Source: Gordonia mangrovi
GTDB lineage: Bacteria > Actinomycetota > Actinomycetes > Mycobacteriales > Mycobacteriaceae
Length of the DNA: 64,000 nt
Direction of reading: 5' to 3'
Assembly: GCF_024734075.1 (NCBI RefSeq)
Contig: NZ_CP102850.1
Coordinates: forward strand, 1,860,001 to 1,924,000
This document shows positions 24,834-31,744 of the stretch, one piece after another (the stretch's first letter is position 1; each line of letters opens with the position of its first letter). The notes below the pieces were generated by a model, which worked only from the letters and a program-made list of their open reading frames with translations, was not told the DNA's origin and made no database searches. Both the position numbers and the translations under genes were made by a program.

Positions 24834-25763
24834 TCAGCTCGCGACCGACGGCACCGGGAAACCGCCGGCGTGCAGCACCGACGACGGTAGCCGCCTACCG
24901 AACCGGGCCTGCAGCCATTCGCCCGCCTCCTGCAGCAGCACGACGTCGAGGCCGTGGGAGATCCCGCTGCGCTCAAGGGCGTAGACCAGGTCGTCGGTGG
25001 CGATGTTGCCGGTCGCGTTCGGCGCGAACGGGCAACCGCCGATACCGCCGAGGCTGGCGTCGAGGATGCTGACGCCGGACTCGACCGCGGCAAGCGCGTT
25101 GCCGATCCCGCAGCCCCGGGTGTCGTGGAAATGGGCGCGAAGGGCGGTGCCGTCGGATGCGAGCTCCGCCGCGACCGCGAAACGCTCCCGCACATCGCGG
25201 GGCACCCCGACCCCGATGGTGTCGGCCAACGACAGCTCCGTCGGCGGCTCCACCAGCACCGCATCGAGCACCGAGCGCAGCCGGTCGATCGTCACCTCAC
25301 CCTCGAACGGACAACCGAAGGCCACGGCGATGGTCAGGTTCGCGGTGACGCCCGCCTCCCGGGCGGTCTGCGCGATCCGTCTCCAGATCTCCACCCCGCC
25401 GGCGACATCGGTGCCCTGATTACGATTGCTGAAGGTGTCGGTGCAGTGCACCACCGCATTGATCTCGCCGACGCCGGCCGCAAGCGCCCGGTCCAGGCCC
25501 CGCTCATTGAGGACCAGCGCGCTGTAGGTGACTCCCTCGACGGGCCGAAGTAGTCCCACGAGATCCTCGGCGTCGGCCATCGCCGGGACCTTCTTCGGAT
25601 GGACGAAGCTGGTGACCTCGACGTTGCGCGCACCGAAATCCACCGCGCGCCGCACCAGCTCGAGCTTCTCGTCGGTCGACAACGACACCGTCTCGTTCTG
25701 CAGACCGTCGCGCGGTGCCACCTCGACGATCGTCACCTGCCGCTCAGCCGATGTGACGCTCAT
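24834..25763 (-). CDS. Hydroxymethylglutaryl-CoA lyase
   Basis: 309 residues, TIM-barrel DRE-metallolyase. N-terminal VEVAPRDGLQNE at 13-24 supplies the Arg-Asp pair; TSFVHPKKVPAMADAE is present near 50-65; the His-x-His metal ligands lie in RAHFHDTRGCGIGNALAAVE near 199-218; and GGCPFAPNATGN near 235-246 contains the catalytic Cys. Cleaves HMG-CoA to acetyl-CoA and acetoacetate in leucine degradation. No other leucine genes are adjacent. It is convergent with the acyl-CoA synthetase and divergent from the MDR dehydrogenase. Confidence 0.92.
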   Translation of the reverse strand: MSVTSAERQVTIVEVAPRDGLQNETVSLSTDEKLELVRRAVDFGARNVEVTSFVHPKKVPAMADAEDLVGLLRPVEGVTYSALVLNERGLDRALAAGVGEINAVVHCTDTFSNRNQGTDVAGGVEIWRRIAQTAREAGVTANLTIAVAFGCPFEGEVTIDRLRSVLDAVLVEPPTELSLADTIGVGVPRDVRERFAVAAELASDGTALRAHFHDTRGCGIGNALAAVESGVSILDASLGGIGGCPFAPNATGNIATDDLVYALERSGISHGLDVVLLQEAGEWLQARFGRRLPSSVLHAGGFPVPSVAS

Positions 25764-25856
25764 GCGCCCACCCTATCGAGTCGCCGGGTCCGCGGCTCCA
25801 ACCCCTTTCGGCGGCCGAGCGTGTGGCCAAGCCGTCGAGCGGGCGCTGCAACCACC

Positions 25857-25885
25857 TTGACGAACTTACATCGTAAGTCTACGGT
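25857..25885 (+). promoter_or_regulatory. Promoter of the MDR dehydrogenase gene
   Basis: TTGACG (25857-25862) and TACGGT (25880-25885) are spaced by 17 nt. The first operator palindrome (25864-25878) lies entirely inside the spacer, so a bound repressor would block RNA polymerase. Confidence 0.6.
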
Positions 25886-25911
25886 GAAGCGGGTACACTT
25901 ACAACGTAAGT
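25864..25911 (+). promoter_or_regulatory. Two TetR-type operators before the MDR dehydrogenase gene
   Basis: ACTTAC-ATC-GTAAGT (25864-25878) and ACTTAC-AAC-GTAAGT (25897-25911) are perfect 6-bp palindromes that differ only in one spacer base. Their centres are 33 bp apart, about three helical turns, on the same DNA face. The TTAC-N3-GTAA core is a common TetR-family site. One copy covers the promoter spacer and the other the early transcribed region. No TetR gene is adjacent, so the repressor acts from elsewhere. Confidence 0.75.
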
Positions 25912-25923
25912 TCGGGAGAGACG

Positions 25924-26898
25924 ATGAGAGCAATCACCCAGGTCGACTACGGCAACAGTGACCGACTCCGGCTGGACGAGGTCGAGCGCCCCGTGCCCGG
26001 CGACGCCGAGGTATTGGTCAGGGTCCATGCCGCCGGCATTGACCGCGGCACGTGGCACCTCATGACCGGAAAGCCCTACCTCTCACGCCTGATCTTCGGG
26101 CTGCGCCGGCTGCGGCCTCGATGGTCAACCCCCGGCCGTGACCTCGCCGGCACCATCGCGGAGGTGGGCCCCGACGTCCAGGGGTGGTCGGTGGGCGATG
26201 AGGTGATCGGCACGGCCGACGGGTCACTGGCCGAATTCGCCGTGGTGCCGGTCAAGCGACTGGCCCGCAAGCCGGCCAGCGTCTCCTTCGAGGAGGCTGC
26301 GGTGCTTCCGGTGTCGGGACTCACCGCACTGCAGGCCGTGCGCGACGCGGGTCGGGTGACCTCGGGCAACCGTGTGCTGGTGATCGGCGCATCGGGCGGT
26401 GTCGGTTCCTATGCCGTGCAGATCGCCGCGGCGTTCGGCGCCGACGTGGTGGCCGTGGCCAGCGGTCGGAAAGCCGAGTGGGTGCGGTCGTTGGGCGCAC
26501 AGCAGGTGATCGACTACACCCGCGACGACATCGGCGTCTCGACCGGCCCGTTCGACGTCATCATCGACATCGCGGGCAATCGAGAAGTCTCGGACCTGCG
26601 ACGCCTGCTGACCACGCGCGGCACCCTCGTCATCGTCGGTGGCGAAGGCGGCGGAAACCTGTTGGGCGGCATCCAACGTCAGCTCGGCGCGATCCTGCTG
26701 TCGCCGTTCGTCAAGCACCGGTTGGTCGGCATCATCGCCAAGGAGAGCGCCGACGACCTCGCCGTACTGAGGTCGATGGTTGAGGCCGGCACACTACGCC
26801 CCACCCTGGACCGCACGTTCGCGCTGTCCGAGGCCGCGAAGGCGATGGATTACCTCACCGAAGGGCAGGTGCGCGGCAAGCTCGCCGTGTCGATCTGA
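25924..26898 (+). CDS. Zinc-independent MDR-family NAD(P)-dependent oxidoreductase
   Basis: 324 residues. Medium-chain dehydrogenase/reductase of the quinone oxidoreductase type: GroES-like domain (RDLAGTIAEVGPDVQGWSVG near 68-87), no catalytic zinc ligands, and a Rossmann domain with VLVIGASGGVGSYAVQIAA near 149-167. It probably reduces quinones or enones with NADPH. ATG at 25924 with GGGAGAG upstream. The two TetR-type operators over its promoter point to induction by a xenobiotic or lipid ligand; substrate unknown. Confidence 0.88.
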   Translation: MRAITQVDYGNSDRLRLDEVERPVPGDAEVLVRVHAAGIDRGTWHLMTGKPYLSRLIFGLRRLRPRWSTPGRDLAGTIAEVGPDVQGWSVGDEVIGTADGSLAEFAVVPVKRLARKPASVSFEEAAVLPVSGLTALQAVRDAGRVTSGNRVLVIGASGGVGSYAVQIAAAFGADVVAVASGRKAEWVRSLGAQQVIDYTRDDIGVSTGPFDVIIDIAGNREVSDLRRLLTTRGTLVIVGGEGGGNLLGGIQRQLGAILLSPFVKHRLVGIIAKESADDLAVLRSMVEAGTLRPTLDRTFALSEAAKAMDYLTEGQVRGKLAVSI

Positions 26899-26950
26899 TC
26901 CGAACCGAACCGGTCTTGCGTACCGCCGCTGATCGGACCATCGTGGACGC

Positions 26951-27523
26951 ATGCCCGTCACGGTGCGCCCTGCATCTGTGTTCGCCGACATCGCGACCAT
27001 GGTCGGGCCGAAGAACCCGGATTCCAACGTCTGCTGGTGTCTGAGCTATCGGATACCGAACAAGCTCAACCGTGACCTCAGGCGGCAGGAACGCGGCGCG
27101 TACGTGAAGCAGCTCTGCGAGAGCGGAATTCCACTCGGGGTACTCGCCTACGATGGAGACAACGTGGTCGGTTGGGCAGCGGTCGCTCCCCGTGCGGACA
27201 CCGCATTTGCCTCCAACCGGAAGATCCCCCACGTCGACGATCTCGACGTCTGGTCGGTGTGGTGTATCCGCGTGCGACCGGGCCATCGCAAGCAGGGCAT
27301 CTCGCATTCGCTACTGGCCGGGGCGGTCGACTTCGCCCGGGAGAACGGCGCACCGGCCATCGAGGGCTACCCGGTGGACAACCGCGGGGAGAAGGTGGAC
27401 CTCACGATGGCGTATGTGGGCACCCGGAAGTTGTTCGAGGACGCCGGTTTCGAGTGGGCGGCCGACACCACGTCGGTGCTCAACCGATTTCCGCGGGTCC
27501 TGATGCGACGCGACCTGATGTAG
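26951..27523 (+). CDS. GNAT-family N-acetyltransferase
   Basis: 190 residues. Acetyl-CoA binding motif A is VWCIRVRPGHRKQGISHSLL near 99-118 (RxxGI form), followed by AVDFARENGAPAIEGYPVD. The N-terminal SNVCWCLSYRIP segment is found in a GNAT subgroup annotated as N-acetyltransferase of unknown substrate. Cytosolic. It starts 52 nt after the MDR gene, so it may share its transcript. Convergent with the DUF429 gene. Confidence 0.85.
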   Translation: MPVTVRPASVFADIATMVGPKNPDSNVCWCLSYRIPNKLNRDLRRQERGAYVKQLCESGIPLGVLAYDGDNVVGWAAVAPRADTAFASNRKIPHVDDLDVWSVWCIRVRPGHRKQGISHSLLAGAVDFARENGAPAIEGYPVDNRGEKVDLTMAYVGTRKLFEDAGFEWAADTTSVLNRFPRVLMRRDLM

Positions 27524-27547
27524 TCGCTCGCTCATTGTGGGAGCGAC
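27523..27547. terminator. Hairpin between convergent GNAT and DUF429 genes
   Basis: GTCGCTC (27523-27529) and GAGCGAC (27541-27547) pair perfectly around an 11-nt loop. It spans the 25 nt between the two stop codons, so it probably serves both genes. Confidence 0.55.
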
Positions 27548-27548
27548 C

Positions 27549-28277
27549 TCAGATCAGCTCGTCCAGCCCGCAGTCCGGTACGTGAATCCACCCCTCCCGC
27601 GCCGCCACCTCCCGGTCCGCGCCCTCAGGCAGGCGAGTACGCCCCAGCGCCGCGGCCCGCGCGATCAGCGCGGTGATCACCGCGTCGAAGGCGTTGTCGT
27701 CGACCCTGAGCAGTTCCCGGTATGCGCCACAGTCCAACCACGGTGCCCGCGTGCTCACCGTCCCGTACGACGCGGCGAGCACCTCACGGCGCGCCACCCC
27801 TTTGTAGCCACGATGCGTGAGCCCCCAGTGCTTGAGTGCCGCAGCCGGATACGCCTCCACCGCCCAACCCTCGACACGGTCGGTGACGCCCAGGTCGGCG
27901 AGTAGTCCGGCGCACCGGAAGGCGACGTGGGCGATCTGGTCGGCGGAAACGCTCAGCGGGTTGCCGAGCTTTGCCGCCGCGACCACGCGGTCGGTCCGCC
28001 GGTAGGCCAGCGGCCGCCGATGTTCGATGTCGTCGAGCCGGCGACCGGACTCGAGCCGACCACGGTGTTGCGCCACAACGAGATCCACGAAGGCATCCGG
28101 CCAGCCGAACGGGGCGTCGATGCCGATGCGTTCGGCGCCGACCACGAGTTCGGTGATCCGCTCATCGTCGGCCGGCATGGCCAGCTCGACGAGTCGCGCC
28201 ATCCCGTCGACCCATTCAATGACCGCGACCGCCGTGCGTGCCGGTGATGCGGCGAGGTCGACTCCCGCGGTACGCAT
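27549..28277 (-). CDS. DUF429 domain protein (RNase H-like fold)
   Basis: 242 residues. N-terminal MRTAGVDLAASPARTAVAVI gives the first strand with an Asp, and IGIDAPFGWPDAFVDLV near 70-86, AVEAYPAAALKHWGL near 150-164 and VDDNAFDAVITALIARA near 200-216 complete the DUF429 pattern of predicted nucleases. Function is not established. ATG at 28277 is taken because the fold begins there. It starts 26 nt after the TrpB2 stop on the same strand, suggesting cotranscription. Confidence 0.85.
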   Translation of the reverse strand: MRTAGVDLAASPARTAVAVIEWVDGMARLVELAMPADDERITELVVGAERIGIDAPFGWPDAFVDLVVAQHRGRLESGRRLDDIEHRRPLAYRRTDRVVAAAKLGNPLSVSADQIAHVAFRCAGLLADLGVTDRVEGWAVEAYPAAALKHWGLTHRGYKGVARREVLAASYGTVSTRAPWLDCGAYRELLRVDDNAFDAVITALIARAAALGRTRLPEGADREVAAREGWIHVPDCGLDELI

Positions 28278-28303
28278 GCGTATCCGGACGACGGTAAGGG
28301 TCG

Positions 28304-29602
28304 TCAGAACTTCCCGTCGAGGAACTCCGCGTAGGCCGGCAGGTCGAGCTGTCCGTGACCGGACAACCCGATCACCACGACCTCCTCCTTGTCGCTGTTC
28401 GCGACGTGGGCGGCGCAGGCGGCGATCGCATGGGTCGACTCCGGCGCCGGGACGATGCCCTGCGACCGTGCGAACTGCACACCGGCACTGAATGCATCGT
28501 GCTGGCTGATGGCGGTGCCCTCCACCAGGCCGAGTTCGACGGTGTGGCTCAGCGCGGGCGCCATGCCGTGGTAGCGCAGGCCGCCGGCGTGGATCGGGTC
28601 CGGCACGAAGTCCATGCCGAGGGTGTGCATCTTGAGCAGCGGGGTCAGCCCGGCGACGTCGCCGTGGTCGTAGCGGTACTCGCCCTGGGTGATCGAGGGG
28701 CACGCGGCGGGTTCGGCCGCGACGATGCGCGGGTTCGACCGACCATGGATCTTCTCCCGCAGGAACGGGAACGACAACCCGGCCAGGTTGGAACCGCCGC
28801 CGGCGCAACCGAAGACGACATCGGCGCCCTCCTCGACGGCGTTGAGCTGCTCAACCGCTTCCACACCGATCACACTCTGGTGCAGCACCACGTGGTTGAG
28901 CACGCTGCCCAGCGCATACCGGGTGTCCGGATCACCGGCGGCGACCTCGACGGCCTCGCTGACCGCCATGCCGAGGCTGCCGGTGGTGTTCGGGTCCTTG
29001 GCCAGCATGGCACGTCCCGACTCGGTGAGATCCGACGGCGACGGGTGCAGCGTGCCGCCGTAGGTGCGGATCAGGTGGCCGCGGTACGGCTTGGAGTCAT
29101 AAGAGGCGCGGACCTGCCACACCTCGATGTCGATGCCGAACTGGGCGCCGGCGAATGCCAGCGCGCTGCCCCACTGGCCGGCGCCGGTCTCGGTGGTCAG
29201 TTTCTGCACGCCGTCGACGCTGTTGTAGTAGGCCTGCGCGACCGCCGAGTTGGTCTTGTGACTGCCGACCGGGCTGACACCCTCGTACTTCACGTAGATG
29301 TGCGCCTTGGTGTTGAGCGCTTCCTCGAAACGCCGCGCCCGGATGAGCGGCGACGGCCGCCACATCCGGTAGATCTCCCGGACCGGCTCGGGAATCTCGA
29401 TGTAGGCGTCGGTCGACACCTCCTGCGCGATCAACCCGGCCGGGAACAATGCCGCGAGGTCGTCGGGCCCCACCGGCTCCTTGGTGCCGGGGTGCAGGTG
29501 CGGTGGGATCGGGGTCTCGAGTTCGGCCGCGAGGTTGTACCAGTGCGTGGGCACCCCCACGGTCACCAGATCTGGGTTGGTGGCGTCCACGTTCATCGTC
29601 AT
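28304..29602 (-). CDS. TrpB2-type PLP-dependent tryptophan synthase beta-like protein
   Basis: 432 residues, the TrpB2 (long) form. PLP-binding Lys in GSHKTNSAVAQAYYN near 105-119, ETGAGQWGSALAFAGAQFGI near 128-147, the phosphate loop GCAGGGSNLAG near 244-254, and EPAACPSITQGEYRYDHGD. TrpB2 joins indole and serine and acts without TrpA; it may salvage indole. Start codons lie at 29614, 29602 and 29596, none with a strong ribosome site; 29602 is chosen. No other trp genes are nearby. The 81-nt palindromic element lies in its upstream region. Confidence 0.9.
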   Translation of the reverse strand: MTMNVDATNPDLVTVGVPTHWYNLAAELETPIPPHLHPGTKEPVGPDDLAALFPAGLIAQEVSTDAYIEIPEPVREIYRMWRPSPLIRARRFEEALNTKAHIYVKYEGVSPVGSHKTNSAVAQAYYNSVDGVQKLTTETGAGQWGSALAFAGAQFGIDIEVWQVRASYDSKPYRGHLIRTYGGTLHPSPSDLTESGRAMLAKDPNTTGSLGMAVSEAVEVAAGDPDTRYALGSVLNHVVLHQSVIGVEAVEQLNAVEEGADVVFGCAGGGSNLAGLSFPFLREKIHGRSNPRIVAAEPAACPSITQGEYRYDHGDVAGLTPLLKMHTLGMDFVPDPIHAGGLRYHGMAPALSHTVELGLVEGTAISQHDAFSAGVQFARSQGIVPAPESTHAIAACAAHVANSDKEEVVVIGLSGHGQLDLPAYAEFLDGKF

Positions 29603-29676
29603 GTAGGTCACCATAGCGGGCCGCGTGAGCTGGGTCGTATGCCCTCGAGCCCGAACCCGGTCCGGACGCGGCCCCG

Positions 29677-29757
29677 CGTGTCCGCGAGCATCACCGCTCA
29701 GGGCCCTCGGCTGCATATTCCATCCGGGCCGGCTCAGCGGTGATCCCGCCGGACACG
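29677..29757 (-). repeat. 81-nt imperfect palindrome, copy 1
   Basis: Outer arms CGTGTCCG/CGGACACG (29677-29684, 29750-29757) and inner arms ATCACCGCT/AGCGGTGAT (29690-29698, 29736-29744) enclose a conserved centre with TCCATCCGGGC. A second copy at 52967-53047 has the same length with no indels and about 83 percent identity. It lies between the nhaA stop and the TrpB2 start, in the TrpB2 leader. A small mobile element or a structured RNA are both possible. Confidence 0.65.
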
Positions 29758-29821
29758 GTGGATCGGGTGGTGGCTTCCAGCCCGGACCGGGCACCCCTGT
29801 GCGCAGGAACAGGGGTACCGA

Positions 29822-31651
29822 CTACGACCGTCGCCGCGCCGCCGACTGTGCGTCGCGGTTCTCCTCCAGCGCCGCGATCACGGTACGCGCGTCGTGCGGG
29901 CCCCGGTGCCGACGACCGTTGAGGAAAAACGTGGGGGTGCCGCGCGCTCCGCTGGCCTGGGCGCTCCGCTCGTCGTCGGCGATGCGACCGGCGAGTTCGG
30001 CACTCTCGAGATCGAGCACAAACCTGTTCACGTCGAGTTCGAGTTGTTCGGCGTAGCCGAACAGGTGCTCGGATTCGAGCTGGGCCTGGTTGGCGAACAG
30101 CAGGTCGTGCATCTCCCAGAACCTGCCCTGCTCGCCGGCCGCCTCCGCGGCGAGCGCCGCGAGATAGGCATGCGGGTGGTAGTCGTAGATCGGCAGGTGT
30201 CGCACGATGTAGCGCACCTCGTCGCCGAAGTGCGCGTGCACGTCGTTCCACATGCCGGTTGTCCGGGCGCAGAACGGGCATTCGAAATCCATGAACTCGA
30301 CCACGGTGAGCGGGGCGTCGACCGGCCCGCGCACATGGTCGACCTCGGGGTCGACGGGCGGGTCCAGGGTGATGGGCAGGTCGGCGGTCGTCTCGCCCCA
30401 TTTCACCCGGGCACGGGTGAAGATCAGCCAGCCCAACGCGGCGGCAAACACCATCGCCAGCAGCACACCGACGGTGGCCTCGGCTGCCTGGGTGGTGTCG
30501 GTGAACGCCAATCCCACGATGAGCAGGGACACGGTGAAGCCGATGCCGGCGAGCGCCGAACCGCCCAGCAGGCTGCCCCGTCCGACGCCCTCGGGGAGCC
30601 GGCCGAGTCCGGCACGCACCGCCAGCCAGGCGCCCAGCGAGATGCCGAGGAACTTGCCGAGCACCAGGCCCGCGACCACACCCCACGTGATGGTCGAGGC
30701 GAACGCATCGGTCAGCACGCCCCCGCCCAGGGCGATACCGGCGTTGGCGAGCGCGAACACCGGCACCACGAACAGCGACACCGGGGCCCGCAGCACATCG
30801 TGGAGTCGCTGGTTCACCGAGATCGATCGGGCCAGTCCGCTGCGGGCGGTGCGCGCGACGGTGGCCTCCGGTGACTGCCAGTAGTCGCGGAACAGCGCCT
30901 TGGCCGACTCGACGTGGCCGCGCTCGGTCGCGCGTGCCGGCACCAGCAGACCGGCCGCCATCCCGGCGAGCGACGGATGCACCCCCGACGCCAGCGTCGC
31001 CGCCCACACCACCACGACGAGCGTGACGTACGGGGCGCTGCGCCAGACCGTGGTCCGCGACAACAGCCACAGCCCGACGAGACCGGCGATCGCGATCGCC
31101 AGCGCGACGATGTCGAGGTCGTCGGAGTAGACGACACCGATGATGGAGACCGCGAGGAAGTCGTCGACCACGGTCAGCGTCAGCAGGAACACGCGCAGTT
31201 GGTTGGACAGCCGCGGGCCGAGGATCGCGAGTGCGCCCAGCAGGAAGGCGGTGTCGGTGCCGACCACGACACCCCAGCCGTCGGCGGCGTCACGGCCGGC
31301 GATCAGCAGATAGATCACCGCGGGCACCACCACACCGGACACCCCGGCGACCAACGGCACCATCGCGCGCCGCCGATCGCGCAGCGAACCGACGGAGAAC
31401 TCCTGACGCACCTCGAGTCCGATGACGAAGAAGAACAGCACCATCAGGCCGTCGTTGATCCAGTGCTGCAGCGACATGTCGACGCCGTGCTCGCCGAAGG
31501 ACAGCCCCACGTCGGTGTGCCACAGTTCGGCATAACTGTCCGACGGCAGATTGGCCCAGATGAGCGCAATGACGGTGACGGCGACGAGCAGCGCCGCGCT
31601 GCCGGTCTCGGTTCGCAGCCAGTCGCTCAACCGCCGTGTCCGCACCACCAT
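29822..31651 (-). CDS. nhaA: Na+/H+ antiporter NhaA fused to a DsbA-like thioredoxin domain
   Basis: 609 residues. Residues about 10-395 are NhaA, with eleven to twelve helices, the DGLMVLFFFVIGLEVRQEF motif near 68-86 and the ion-binding TLTVVDDFLAVSIIGVVYSDD region near 138-158. Residues about 425-609 form a thioredoxin_4 (DsbA-like) domain with the CPFC active site in FMDFECPFCARTTG near 455. NhaA exchanges sodium for protons; the redox domain may act on envelope thiols. Such fusions are known in actinobacteria. It starts 93 nt after the phosphoketolase stop on the same strand. Confidence 0.92.
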   Translation of the reverse strand: MVVRTRRLSDWLRTETGSAALLVAVTVIALIWANLPSDSYAELWHTDVGLSFGEHGVDMSLQHWINDGLMVLFFFVIGLEVRQEFSVGSLRDRRRAMVPLVAGVSGVVVPAVIYLLIAGRDAADGWGVVVGTDTAFLLGALAILGPRLSNQLRVFLLTLTVVDDFLAVSIIGVVYSDDLDIVALAIAIAGLVGLWLLSRTTVWRSAPYVTLVVVVWAATLASGVHPSLAGMAAGLLVPARATERGHVESAKALFRDYWQSPEATVARTARSGLARSISVNQRLHDVLRAPVSLFVVPVFALANAGIALGGGVLTDAFASTITWGVVAGLVLGKFLGISLGAWLAVRAGLGRLPEGVGRGSLLGGSALAGIGFTVSLLIVGLAFTDTTQAAEATVGVLLAMVFAAALGWLIFTRARVKWGETTADLPITLDPPVDPEVDHVRGPVDAPLTVVEFMDFECPFCARTTGMWNDVHAHFGDEVRYIVRHLPIYDYHPHAYLAALAAEAAGEQGRFWEMHDLLFANQAQLESEHLFGYAEQLELDVNRFVLDLESAELAGRIADDERSAQASGARGTPTFFLNGRRHRGPHDARTVIAALEENRDAQSAARRRS

Positions 31652-31744
31652 CCGGCAACTCCCTTCGCACCGATGACGACCGACACGGCGTCACACCCGA
31701 TCATCATCGACAACGGCGGGACTCCGCGCATTCCCGATGGCTGC

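Noticed and set aside
29721..29726. CCATCC as another SigK -35 element (also at 53011)
   Set aside because: Both lie in the centre of the 81-nt palindrome, and no CCGAAT-like hexamer occurs 15 nt downstream.
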